Shown here piece after piece: positions 7,665 through 15,873 of a stretch of 64,000 nucleotides of DNA. Source of the DNA: Lachnospiraceae bacterium G11 (GTDB lineage Bacteria > Bacillota > Clostridia > Lachnospirales > Lachnospiraceae); NCBI GenBank assembly GCA_900103495.1, contig FMWZ01000006.1, positions 62,001 through 126,000 of the forward strand, read 5' to 3'. The notes under the pieces were generated by a model. The model had not been told where the DNA came from, made no database searches, and saw nothing but the letters and a program-made list of their open reading frames with translations. Made by a program: the position numbers and the translations under genes. Each line of letters opens with the position of its first letter. Positions within the stretch are counted from its first letter, which is position 1.

Positions 7665-8702
7665 GTGGTATTTGAGGAAATATCAAAAAACTGTATATTT
7701 GCTTATCCTTCGGACATTGAGCCCATATTTGGAGTCCTTAGCCTATTGAACGGCGAGGATATACACCGTGAATGCACAAACATTTATGGAGAAAAAAAGA
7801 TAAGTGAGTGGAGAAACCAATATCATTTCCTGTTTGAAACCTATGAAGCGGTAAAGGAACTATACCTGAACAACATGTTTGATGTCTTATTGGATGTGTT
7901 TAATGATTCATTTACGGTTCAGGGATTCTATAAATATCTTAAGTCTATGCCTGAGGATGTCAGGCTGTTCAGAATGGCTGATTGGAGCTACTACAAAATA
8001 AGTCAGGAAGAGATTTCGCAAGCTCTTAATGATGACTCAGCTCTGGACGCTCTATATTTAAAGGTTCAGGATCAGTGTCCGAGTTATCTTGGACTTTCCT
8101 CCTTCATCAGGCAGAACGACAGATTTATTAAAGAGTTTTTTGAACTGGCAAATGATATGAATACGCCGTCTCTAAAGGGGGCGATAGATAACAAAACCAC
8201 AGAAATAGATTCCTTTAGGGAAAAAATAACCGAAGCTTTAAAAAAGGCCGATCCTCTCACAACCTCTCAGGATATTATGGGAAAGACTTTTTATAATCGC
8301 GGGCCTTATGAGCTGTATTATTTTGTTCCTTCGCTACTGATACCTGCCAAGGCTTTCAGATTATTCTATGATAATGGAACGTTACACAATAAGCAGATTC
8401 TTGTCCGCAGCATAAGAGAAGAGGAGAAAAGTGTTAAAGCGACAGTATCGGCCCTGAAGGCACTTTCGGACGAAACCAGATACCAAATACTAAAACTGTT
8501 ATCCAATAATGGTCCCATGAAGGGCCAGGACATTGTTAAGGAGCTGCAGCTTGCACCCTCTACAATTTCTCATCATATGAGCGAGCTTAAAGAGAGCGGG
8601 CTTATAACAGAAGAACCGGTAAAAACTTCAAAGTACTACGGACTGGCAAGTAACCGGGTAAATGAAGTAATACAAGCTATCCAGGATGATCTAAATTTAT
8701 AA
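7665..8702 (+). CDS. ArsR-type winged-helix regulator with large N-terminal domain
   Basis: 345 residues. The last about 85 (SALKALSDETRYQILKLLS, then APSTISHHMSELKESGLI) form a clear ArsR-family winged helix. The first 255 residues are an unrecognised, mainly helical domain, so the protein is about three times as long as a plain ArsR repressor. No ArsR metal-binding cysteines are visible. Start is a GTG with GGAG 8-11 nt upstream. It is ended by the terminator at 8717. Paired operators before this gene and before the ABC operon suggest it represses both and is released by a ligand of the N-terminal domain. Confidence 0.85.
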   Translation: MVFEEISKNCIFAYPSDIEPIFGVLSLLNGEDIHRECTNIYGEKKISEWRNQYHFLFETYEAVKELYLNNMFDVLLDVFNDSFTVQGFYKYLKSMPEDVRLFRMADWSYYKISQEEISQALNDDSALDALYLKVQDQCPSYLGLSSFIRQNDRFIKEFFELANDMNTPSLKGAIDNKTTEIDSFREKITEALKKADPLTTSQDIMGKTFYNRGPYELYYFVPSLLIPAKAFRLFYDNGTLHNKQILVRSIREEEKSVKATVSALKALSDETRYQILKLLSNNGPMKGQDIVKELQLAPSTISHHMSELKESGLITEEPVKTSKYYGLASNRVNEVIQAIQDDLNL

Positions 8703-8716
8703 AGGAAAAATATGTA

Positions 8717-8751
8717 CAAAACGAGGCACTTGATTTGGTGCCTCGTTTTTT
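8717..8751 (+). terminator. Terminator after ArsR-type gene
   Basis: ACGAGGCAC (8721-8729) pairs with GTGCCTCGT (8738-8746), followed by TTTTTT. Confidence 0.92.
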
Positions 8752-8754
8752 ATA

Positions 8755-8802
8755 TTGACATTTTTGCTATTTCTATTATAATCTAATTCGATAGATATAG
8801 AA
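8755..8802 (+). promoter_or_regulatory. Promoter and ArsR operator of the ABC-2 operon
   Basis: TTGACA (8755-8760), 16-bp spacer, TATAAT (8777-8782). The palindrome TTCGATAGATATAGAA (8787-8802) starts 4 nt later, at the transcription start. Over 20 bp it matches the site before the ArsR gene at 17 positions. Confidence 0.8.
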
Positions 8803-8819
8803 CAAGAAGGAGGAAATAT

Positions 8820-9584
8820 ATGGAATATGTAATCTGTGTTGAAAACTTAAAAAGGGAATTTGCCAGCAAAAAGGGACTGATTAAAAAAGAAAATAAAGTT
8901 GTCAAAGCAGTGGATGGAATATCTTTCGAAGTGGAGAAAGGTGAAATATTTGGGCTTCTCGGCCAAAATGGGGCAGGTAAGACAACTACAATAAAAATGC
9001 TTACCACACTACTTGCCCCCACATCCGGGAAATGTGAGGTTTTGGGATATAAAACCTTTGGAGATGAAAAGAAAATCAGATCTGAAATTAACTTTATTTT
9101 CGGTGGAGAAATGGGCGTTTATCGAAGGCTATCCGCAAGGGACAATCTTCGATACTTTTCGAACCTGTATCTTATTCCAAAGAAGGAGCAGGATGAGCGC
9201 ATTGATCAAATACTTAAACTTGTTGATTTGGCTGACAGGGCTGATGACCTTGCCGAAACATATTCCAAGGGTATGATACAAAGACTTCAGATTGCAAGAG
9301 GTCTTATTAATGATCCCGAAATACTTTTCATGGATGAACCTACAGTAGGACTTGACCCGGTAGGAGCCAGAATGCTCAGGGATATTATTCGAAAGCTTAA
9401 GGAGGCAGGCAAGACGGTTCTTTTGACTACACATAATCTGGCGGAAGTTGAAGAGCTTTGCGACCATCTTGTGATAATAAACAAGGGAAAGATAATCGCA
9501 AGGGGTACGCCTCAGAGCATAAAAGGGGCCCATGCCACTTTGGAGGATTCTTATGTGGAACTTGTTAAGGAGGTGTCAGCATGA
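8820..9584 (+). CDS. ABC transporter ATP-binding protein (ABC-2 exporter, DrrA/CcmA type)
   Basis: 254 residues. Walker A GQNGAGKTT (about 49-57), signature YSKGMIQRLQIARGL with the degenerate SKGM form usual in DrrA-like exporters, Walker B LFMDEPTVGLDP, and switch His in LTTHNLAEVEEL. It powers the two ABC-2 permeases that follow with 4-nt and 1-nt overlaps. AAGGAGG ribosome site. Likely exports a drug, peptide or lipid-like compound and is induced when the ArsR-type repressor is released. Confidence 0.93.
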   Translation: MEYVICVENLKREFASKKGLIKKENKVVKAVDGISFEVEKGEIFGLLGQNGAGKTTTIKMLTTLLAPTSGKCEVLGYKTFGDEKKIRSEINFIFGGEMGVYRRLSARDNLRYFSNLYLIPKKEQDERIDQILKLVDLADRADDLAETYSKGMIQRLQIARGLINDPEILFMDEPTVGLDPVGARMLRDIIRKLKEAGKTVLLTTHNLAEVEELCDHLVIINKGKIIARGTPQSIKGAHATLEDSYVELVKEVSA

Positions 9585-10357
9585 TCAAGGTAATTATTGG
9601 CACAATGCTTGTTCAGATGAAGCAATCCTTTGCCCGACCCATGTTTAGATTTTGCCTGATAGCCAATCCTATACTTAATACCATACTTCTTTATGAAATG
9701 TACAAAGAATCCGGAGAGACAAACTACATGGCCTATGTTGTGCTGGGTGCGGGCCTAATGGGATTGTGGAGCTGTATATGCTTTTCTTCAGCCGGAGATA
9801 TAAACAGAGAAAGATATAGCGGAACTTTGGCTTTGATTTTTGCTGCACCGGCACGGTTTCCCTCAATCATATTGGGAAAAATAATCGGGAACACGATAAT
9901 GTCACTATTAACGATGGTTATTTCTTTGATTACTGCCAAGGCTCTTTTTGGCATATCTCTTAAATTAGAGAGCCCGATATACTTCTTTGTGGCCTTAATT
10001 GCAGCGATAATCGCTTTTATCGTTATATCATCGGTGATAGCATGCATCTTGACTTTATCAAGGAAAACGGAACTTTACATGAACTGTATAGAAATCCCGA
10101 TTATACTCCTGTGTGGCTTTGTTTTCCCGGTGTCAGTACTGCCATATGGCGTTAGGGTTATCAGTTATGCTTTATCGCCCACATACGCTATAGAACTAAT
10201 GAGAATGGCTGTCTGGGGAGTAACAGATAAAGCTGTATTTATTGAAAAACTTGGAATACTCCTTGGCCTGACAGTTGTTTATGCCATTTTTTCAGTAATT
10301 CTTTACAGAAGAATAGATAAACGTGTTAGAATTGCGGCAACATTGGAGGTGGCATAA
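9581..10357 (+). CDS. ABC-2 type permease, subunit 1
   Basis: 258 residues with six predicted membrane segments and the ABC-2 pattern INRERYSGTLALIFAAPARFPSIILGKI. It overlaps the ATPase stop by 4 nt (ATGA). It resembles subunit 2 only loosely, so the exporter is probably a heterodimer of permeases. Confidence 0.88.
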   Translation: MIKVIIGTMLVQMKQSFARPMFRFCLIANPILNTILLYEMYKESGETNYMAYVVLGAGLMGLWSCICFSSAGDINRERYSGTLALIFAAPARFPSIILGKIIGNTIMSLLTMVISLITAKALFGISLKLESPIYFFVALIAAIIAFIVISSVIACILTLSRKTELYMNCIEIPIILLCGFVFPVSVLPYGVRVISYALSPTYAIELMRMAVWGVTDKAVFIEKLGILLGLTVVYAIFSVILYRRIDKRVRIAATLEVA

Positions 10358-11136
10358 TGATTAGACGTTTTTTTGACCAGGCACTTCTATATCACAAGGG
10401 CAGAAGCGCTGCATTTCAAACCGAAGAATTTGTGCTGATGCAGATTGGTTATCCGCTTGTGACTATGATTTTTTATTGCTTAATCGCCACTTTCAGTTTT
10501 AATACTGCGAATCTGACAAGCTGGGTTATCGGCAATGCATTTCTGTTGTGTACAAACGCCTGTATATTTGGATTAGGCGGAATATTTGTCAGCGAACGAT
10601 ATTTTGGGAGGTTGCGTTCAATTATCGCTTCACCTTGCTCGAAAATGTCACTGATATTGGCAAGCGGAGTATTCCCGGCCCTTTTTGCCATATGTTCTTC
10701 AGCATGCGGTCTAATAGTAGGAAGCATTGTGTTTGGCGTTGATTTTTCAGGGGTTAATATGCCACTTGTTGCTTTGGCCATCATTATAGCTATGATTTCT
10801 GCCTCGTGTTTTGGCCTCTTCGTATCAATATACGGATTGATGACAGACAGCATGCATCTAATCTTGAACATCGTAAGCTACCTGTTAATGATATTTACCG
10901 GGGCGGAATTTCCAATTAAGCAGCTTCCTTTTGCAGGACAGGTTATCGCGCAGATGATGCCCCTTACAAAAGCTATCATGGCAGTGAATAAGCTCTTTGA
11001 GGGAAATGTCAGGGAGTTTTCCTCGCTTATAATTGCAGAAATATTGACAGGTGCAGTATATGCCCTGTTAACCTATGCCATTTTTGGCTTCGCTGAGAAG
11101 GTTGCAAGGAGGAATGGCAAGTTTGATATGTTCTAA
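10357..11136 (+). CDS. ABC-2 type permease, subunit 2
   Basis: 259 residues, six predicted membrane segments, with VSERYFGRLRSIIASPCSKMSLILAS matching the same cytoplasmic ABC-2 motif. Starts on the last base of the previous stop codon (TAATG). Last gene of the ArsR-controlled operon; no clear terminator before the LytTR-type operator at 11150. Confidence 0.87.
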   Translation: MIRRFFDQALLYHKGRSAAFQTEEFVLMQIGYPLVTMIFYCLIATFSFNTANLTSWVIGNAFLLCTNACIFGLGGIFVSERYFGRLRSIIASPCSKMSLILASGVFPALFAICSSACGLIVGSIVFGVDFSGVNMPLVALAIIIAMISASCFGLFVSIYGLMTDSMHLILNIVSYLLMIFTGAEFPIKQLPFAGQVIAQMMPLTKAIMAVNKLFEGNVREFSSLIIAEILTGAVYALLTYAIFGFAEKVARRNGKFDMF

Positions 11137-11149
11137 AGGAATGATTTCC

Positions 11150-11220
11150 GGCAACTCATGTCGCCAAAGTGGCAACTAACGTCACAGGCTATTGTTTTCC
11201 CGATGAATGATTGTTATTTT
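11150..11220 (+). promoter_or_regulatory. LytTR-type direct-repeat operator and promoter
   Basis: GGCAACTCATGTC (11150-11162) and GGCAACTAACGTC (11171-11183) are direct repeats 21 bp apart, two helical turns, as expected for paired LytTR-domain sites. A likely promoter TTGTTT (11192-11197), 17-bp spacer, TATTTT (11215-11220) lies just downstream. That is an activator-like position for the LytTR protein encoded at the end of this operon. Confidence 0.72.
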
Positions 11221-11292
11221 GTGTTTGTAAAAAACGAAGGAATCTCATAACCAAAGAAAAGAACAAACACAGGAACGCTGAAAGGAAAACAT

Positions 11293-12147
11293 ATGATGAT
11301 TACTTGCACAAATCTTAAAAAGAGCTTTGGCGACAAACAGGTTCTCAAAGACATAAACTTAAGCGTCGCGAAGGGCAGCATTGTTGGGCTTCTCGGACCA
11401 TCGGGAGCCGGAAAGACCACTATTATAAAGATTCTCACGGGGCAGCTTAGTTATGACAGCGGAAGCGTAAGAGTCTTTGACAAGGAGGCTTCAAAACTCA
11501 CCGGAGAAGACAAGAAAAGATTCGGGATTATGATGGACAGATTCGGCCTTTACGACAGGCTTACCTGCGTTGATAACCTGAAGATCTTTGCCGATATCTA
11601 CGGAATCAAACATATCAGAATCAAAGAGACACTGGATGAGGTGGGATTAAAGGATGACTATAAGAAGCTTGCTGCCAACCTTTCAAAGGGTATGAGGGCA
11701 AGGCTTCAGCTGGCAAGAGTCTTCATGCACTCGCCGGAAATCATATTCCTTGATGAGCCTACCGCGGGCCTGGATCCTCAGTCAATGAGGGCTATCCACA
11801 GAATCATCCTAAAGAAAAAGCAGGAAGGCTGCACAATCTTTTTAACCACCCACAACATGGAAGAGGCCCATAAACTTTGTGATAATATCTTCCTCCTTAA
11901 CGAGGGCAAAATAGTTGAGCAGGGTACGCCTGAGGACATCTGCAGGAGATATAACGTTAACAAAAGAATTAAACTGCACTTAACAAACGGAAGGGATTTG
12001 GAATTATCCCAGGAGAGTACCGATACGGCCAGGGAGGTTTTTGAGTTGCTGAATAAGGGAGAAATCTCAACCATCCACTCCACCGAACCCACCCTGGAAA
12101 CCGTATTTCTTGAGCTGACGGGCAAGGCACTTGAGGAGGGCGCATAA
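11293..12147 (+). CDS. ABC transporter ATP-binding protein (BcrA-like)
   Basis: 284 residues. Walker A GPSGAGKTT (about 36-44), signature LSKGMRARLQLARVF, Walker B IIFLDEPTAGLDP and switch His LTTHNMEEAHKL. The C-terminal 70 residues are the extension seen in bacitracin- and lantibiotic-export ATPases. AAAGGAAAA precedes the start; ATG codons at 11293 and 11296 are both possible. First gene of a four-gene operon with a permease, a LytTR regulator and DUF3021. Confidence 0.92.
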   Translation: MMITCTNLKKSFGDKQVLKDINLSVAKGSIVGLLGPSGAGKTTIIKILTGQLSYDSGSVRVFDKEASKLTGEDKKRFGIMMDRFGLYDRLTCVDNLKIFADIYGIKHIRIKETLDEVGLKDDYKKLAANLSKGMRARLQLARVFMHSPEIIFLDEPTAGLDPQSMRAIHRIILKKKQEGCTIFLTTHNMEEAHKLCDNIFLLNEGKIVEQGTPEDICRRYNVNKRIKLHLTNGRDLELSQESTDTAREVFELLNKGEISTIHSTEPTLETVFLELTGKALEEGA

Positions 12148-12870
12148 ATGAGAAATATAATTGTGATTATAAAGAAACAACTGCAGGATACCTTCAAAAA
12201 CAAAACGATTCTCATCCAGTTTGTGATGTTCCCCCTGCTTACAATAGTTATGGAAAATGCAGTAAACATTGAGGGCATGGAGCCTTTGTTCTTCACAAAG
12301 CTCTTCTCAACCATGTTCATGGGAATGGCGCCTTTAACCGCCACCGCAGGCATCATCGCTGAGGAAAAAGAGAAAGACACCCTCCGCGTCCTCATGATGG
12401 CCAACGTTAAACCCTGGCAGTATCTCATTGGAATCGCCACTTATGTGTGGACAATATGCATGATAGGGGCAGGTGTTATGTCGACTACTATTCCGTCCTC
12501 CTTAGTAAAAACATCATCAGCTCAAATATCGGAATCTGCCGTAGCATCCTACCTTTCTATCATGGCAATTGGCTTTGTAATCTCGACTTTAGCCGGCGCG
12601 GCGATAGGCGTTTTTGCCAAAAATCAAATGACGGCAACTTCGTTAACCGTGCCTGTGATGCTAATTTTGTCATTTGCTCCCATGTTGTCCATGTTTAATG
12701 ATAAAATAGAGAAAGTAGCGAGGGCGTTTTTTACACAGCAGTTGAAAATAACTCTCGATGAGATGGCATTGGCGTCCGTAAATGCCACAAATGCGGTGAT
12801 TATCGCAGCAAACGCCGTTTTGTTCACTGCACTTTTTGTTTTCGCCTATCAGAGAAAAGGATTGGAATAA
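12148..12870 (+). CDS. ABC-2 type permease
   Basis: 240 residues, six predicted membrane segments; EEKEKDTLRVLMMANVKPWQYLIGI is the ABC-2 permease motif. ATG follows the ATPase stop directly. It partners the upstream ATPase. The substrate is unknown; LytTR-linked exporters of this type are often tied to peptide antibiotics or quorum peptides. Confidence 0.88.
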   Translation: MRNIIVIIKKQLQDTFKNKTILIQFVMFPLLTIVMENAVNIEGMEPLFFTKLFSTMFMGMAPLTATAGIIAEEKEKDTLRVLMMANVKPWQYLIGIATYVWTICMIGAGVMSTTIPSSLVKTSSAQISESAVASYLSIMAIGFVISTLAGAAIGVFAKNQMTATSLTVPVMLILSFAPMLSMFNDKIEKVARAFFTQQLKITLDEMALASVNATNAVIIAANAVLFTALFVFAYQRKGLE

Positions 12871-13311
12871 ATGAAGGTTGAGATTGATATCGACGAGAAA
12901 TATCAGGACACGGTGGTAAAAATCACGTCTCCCAGATTAACGCCTGAAGTGGAGAAAATGGTGTCCCTTCTTAGGATGATGGACAGCCAGATTCCGGTGA
13001 AGAAAGCCGACGAAACCTACATCCTTGACGCGGAAAAGATTCTCTACATCGAGGCGGTGGAGAGAAACACCTTCGTGTACACCGAGGAGGAGGTTTACGA
13101 GTCAGGCTTGAAGCTTTACGAATTTGAGGCCAGGCTTTCGGAGAGGGATTTCATAAGAATCAGCAAGCAGGGGCTTTTGAATCTTAAGAAGGTTAAGAGT
13201 CTTAAGGCCGATATCAACAGACGAATCAGAGTGACCCTTGTAAATGATGAGCAGATAGTGGTTTCTCGCATGTATTCCGATGAACTGAGAAGCAGATTGG
13301 GAGTGAAGTGA
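12871..13311 (+). CDS. LytTR DNA-binding regulator without receiver domain
   Basis: 146 residues. The C-terminal about 100 residues are a LytTR domain: ILDAEKILYIEAVERNTFVYT, FIRISKQGLLNLKKVKSLK and the strand RIRVTLVNDEQIVVSR. There is no REC domain, so control is likely by the membrane protein that follows. Starts directly after the permease stop. Probably acts on the 21-bp-spaced repeat at 11150 in front of its own operon. Confidence 0.9.
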   Translation: MKVEIDIDEKYQDTVVKITSPRLTPEVEKMVSLLRMMDSQIPVKKADETYILDAEKILYIEAVERNTFVYTEEEVYESGLKLYEFEARLSERDFIRISKQGLLNLKKVKSLKADINRRIRVTLVNDEQIVVSRMYSDELRSRLGVK

Positions 13312-13778
13312 TGGAAGATAATAAGACGATTTTTAATTATATAGGGCAGGTTTTTACCACCTTCGGGATAACCATATTGATCTTTGTAGCCATGGCCGCT
13401 ATTATCGGTGAAGAAGCCGAGGGCTACGGCACCTTATTTGACCTTGGGAAGAGGGGGCTGTCTCTTGCGACAATCCTTGAACTTTTTGCAGTATCCATAA
13501 TAATCACCATTTTCAGGGACCTGCTTTTCACTGACAAATGGATCAAATCCATGTCCATTTTTGCAAGAAACACCGTGTTCTACGTAAGTGTTTCCCTTAT
13601 GATTGCCTTGTTCGTGGTCATCTTCAAGTGGTTTCCTGTCGAAGACTTTAAGGCATGGCTCGGATTCTTTATTTCCTTTAGCATTTGCTCTGCCATCGGG
13701 GTTATCGTAAGCAGGCTTAAGGAGAAGGCCGAGGACAGGAAGATGAACAAGGCCCTGGAGAAGTATAATAACAGGTAG
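13311..13778 (+). CDS. DUF3021 membrane protein, probable LytTR partner
   Basis: 155 residues, four predicted membrane segments, then a charged tail (SRLKEKAEDRKMNKALEKYNNR). DUF3021 proteins are regularly encoded beside receiver-less LytTR regulators. In streptococcal HdrRM/BrsRM systems the analogous membrane protein inhibits the regulator. ATG at 13311 overlaps the LytTR stop (TGATG), with GGGAGTGAAG upstream. The inhibitor role is inferred. Confidence 0.85.
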   Translation: MEDNKTIFNYIGQVFTTFGITILIFVAMAAIIGEEAEGYGTLFDLGKRGLSLATILELFAVSIIITIFRDLLFTDKWIKSMSIFARNTVFYVSVSLMIALFVVIFKWFPVEDFKAWLGFFISFSICSAIGVIVSRLKEKAEDRKMNKALEKYNNR

Positions 13779-13828
13779 CGGGGATTTATCCACAAAAACG
13801 AGGAGATGACCATTAAAAATCAGGTTTC

Positions 13829-14089
13829 GTACCCAGTGCGGAGCCTGAAGCTTGTTTTAGGTACAGAAATTTGAGGAGAAAGGTGACAGGAAAGGGGAAT
13901 ATTGTACCCAGTGCGGAGCTGGAAGCTTGATTTAGGTACAGAAAGCAAGCGAGAAAGGTCGACGACAAGCCGAAAACTGTACCTAAGGGGCGCTCTAAAG
14001 CATGTTTTAGGTACAAAAGCTTGAGGAGAAAGGTGACCGGAAAGGGGAAGATTGTACCCAGTGCGGAGCTTGAAGCTTGTTTTAGGTAC
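13829..14089. repeat. Four-unit 75-bp tandem array of hairpin-forming repeats
   Basis: Units begin with GTACC at 13829, 13904, 13979 and 14054, exactly 75 bp apart. Each starts with a 36-bp block running from GTACC to GGTAC that can fold back on itself; in unit 3 the ends GTACCTAA/TTAGGTAC pair perfectly. Then comes a 39-bp block with GAGAAAGGT that is also conserved. Because 75 is a multiple of 3, the - strand stays open for 110 codons of 25-residue repeats, but it has no ribosome site. The rest of the 13779-14341 gap holds only the terminator at 14174 and the CstA leader. Confidence 0.85.
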
Positions 14090-14173
14090 AAAATCCGAAA
14101 AATAACCCCGAAACTGCCACAACCCCAAGCATAAAAAGACCACAAAGCCCCAAAACATACGCCGCAAGTATAA

Positions 14174-14217
14174 TCGTCATCAAGCCATACCTCAGAGGTT
14201 TGATGACGATATTTTTT
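14174..14217 (+). terminator. Terminator downstream of the 75-bp array
   Basis: TCGTCATCAA (14174-14183) pairs with TTGATGACGA (14200-14209), followed by TATTTTTT. It is nearly 400 nt after the DUF3021 stop with no gene between, implying that the repeat array is transcribed. Confidence 0.8.
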
Positions 14218-14341
14218 ATGTAAGGGAGAAGGCGGGGTTTTTTATTGAATTAAGGGTTTGAAAGACCTAAAATTATATATGGATGGGGGCTATTCCCCAT
14301 TACTTTTGGGAAACGCAAAAACACATAAGGAGGGTGAAGAA

Positions 14342-15808
14342 ATGATCAGTTTCTTTATTTGTCTCGCCATTCTGATCGTGGGGTATTTCACATACGGTAA
14401 GTTCGTTGAGAACACCTTTGGACCTGACGACCGTGAGACACCTGCTGTGGCAATCAACGACGGGGTTGACTACGTTGTTCTGCCTCAGTGGAAGCTTTTC
14501 CTCGTACAGTTACTCAACATTGCCGGACTTGGCCCGATTTTCGGTGCATTGACCGGTGCAGAGTGGGGACCTGTTGTATTCCTTTGGATTACATTCGGTA
14601 CCATCTTCGCAGGTGCTGTACATGATTACTTCTCCGGAATGCTTTCCGAGAGAAACAACGGAGACTCTATTTCCGAGGTTACGGGGATTTACCTTGGAAA
14701 GACCATGAAGAACATCATGAGAGTCTTCGCAGTAATACTTCTTGTTATGGTAGGTACTGTATTCGCAGTAGGTCCTGCCGGACTCTTGAAAGTATTATTT
14801 ACTAACAATGGCGCCGGTGGCGTACTGGTTAATCCGGTATTCTGGCTCACCATTATCCTGGTTTACTATTTTATCGCTACATTCGTTGCAGTTGATAAAA
14901 TCATAGGCCGTATCTATCCCATCTTCGGCATCTGCCTTATCATCATGGCAATCGGCGTTTGCTTCGGTATGATTACCGGAACAGCAAGGGGCGAGTATGT
15001 AATGCCCGAACTTTGGGACAACTTCAAGAACATGCATCCTAACGGAACACCTATCTGGTCCTTCATGTTCATCACCGTAGCATGTGGTGCAATCTCAGGT
15101 TTCCACTCAACACAGAGCCCTATTATGGCCAGATGCTTAAAGAGTGAGAAACAGGGTCACTTCGTATTCTACGGAGCGATGGTGGCAGAGGGCGTTATCG
15201 CTCTTATCTGGGCAGCTGCAGGCTGTGCAATTTACGGCGGCGCAGGCCTCGTTGAGGTTGGCGGCGGAAACGCAACCAGCGTATACGAAATCTGCTCCAA
15301 GACCATGGGCGGTATAGGTATTGCTCTTGCAATGCTTGGCGTTATCGCATGTCCCATCACTTCAGGTGATACAGCATTCCGTTCAGCTCGTCTTACACTT
15401 GCTGACTGGATCGGACTTGACCAGACCAACAAGGTTAACCGTCTGAAACTCTGTATCCCCGTTCTCGGCGTAGGCGCAATCCTCGGCTATGGAAACACCC
15501 TTGGATTCATCGACTACTCCATCATCTGGAGATACTTCAGCTGGACCAACCAGACCCTTGCAATGATCGTTCTCTGGTCCGCATCAATGTACTTGTTCAA
15601 AGAGAAGAAGAATTACTGGGTTACTGTTGTACCCGCAACCTTCATGAGTGCGGTTTCATTAACCTACTTCCTGATGGCACCTGAGTGTCTCGGACTTATT
15701 CCTTTCTTCAAGAACAACACCACAGTGGCTTATCCCGGTGGTATAATAGCAGCAGTATTATTCCTTGTACTGTTCCTTCGTGCAACCAAGAAAGCCGAGA
15801 GAGCATAA
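14342..15808 (+). CDS. cstA: CstA-family pyruvate/peptide transporter
   Basis: 488 residues with many membrane segments and CstA motifs (GPIFGALTGAEWGP, AGAVHDYFSGMLSERNNGDS, ITSGDTAFRSARL). CstA/BtsT proteins import pyruvate, and some have been linked to peptide uptake, under carbon limitation. It is shorter than the E. coli 700-residue CstA, as usual in Firmicutes. The ATG at 14342 is chosen because AAGGAGGG lies 7 nt upstream. An in-frame TTG at 14258 has no such site. A short hairpin ATGGGG/CCCCAT occurs in the leader. Ended by the terminator at 15820. Confidence 0.92.
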   Translation: MISFFICLAILIVGYFTYGKFVENTFGPDDRETPAVAINDGVDYVVLPQWKLFLVQLLNIAGLGPIFGALTGAEWGPVVFLWITFGTIFAGAVHDYFSGMLSERNNGDSISEVTGIYLGKTMKNIMRVFAVILLVMVGTVFAVGPAGLLKVLFTNNGAGGVLVNPVFWLTIILVYYFIATFVAVDKIIGRIYPIFGICLIIMAIGVCFGMITGTARGEYVMPELWDNFKNMHPNGTPIWSFMFITVACGAISGFHSTQSPIMARCLKSEKQGHFVFYGAMVAEGVIALIWAAAGCAIYGGAGLVEVGGGNATSVYEICSKTMGGIGIALAMLGVIACPITSGDTAFRSARLTLADWIGLDQTNKVNRLKLCIPVLGVGAILGYGNTLGFIDYSIIWRYFSWTNQTLAMIVLWSASMYLFKEKKNYWVTVVPATFMSAVSLTYFLMAPECLGLIPFFKNNTTVAYPGGIIAAVLFLVLFLRATKKAERA

Positions 15809-15819
15809 CTGAATATGGA

Positions 15820-15849
15820 AAGGGGAACGCGTAAGCGCTCCCCTTTTTT
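15820..15849 (+). terminator. Terminator after cstA
   Basis: GGGGAACGC / GCGCTCCCC stem with a GTAA loop and six Ts. Confidence 0.9.
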
Positions 15850-15873
15850 AGAAATTTAAGGATGGGGGAAGTT

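Noticed and set aside
13829-14089. CRISPR array
   Set aside because: Period and repeat length look array-like, but the 'spacers' are themselves conserved between units, there are only four units and no cas genes are present.
13813-14145. 110-codon repeat-protein ORF on the - strand
   Set aside because: It is open only because the repeat period is a multiple of three. No ribosome site, signal or known fold, and a second frame is also open over the same DNA.
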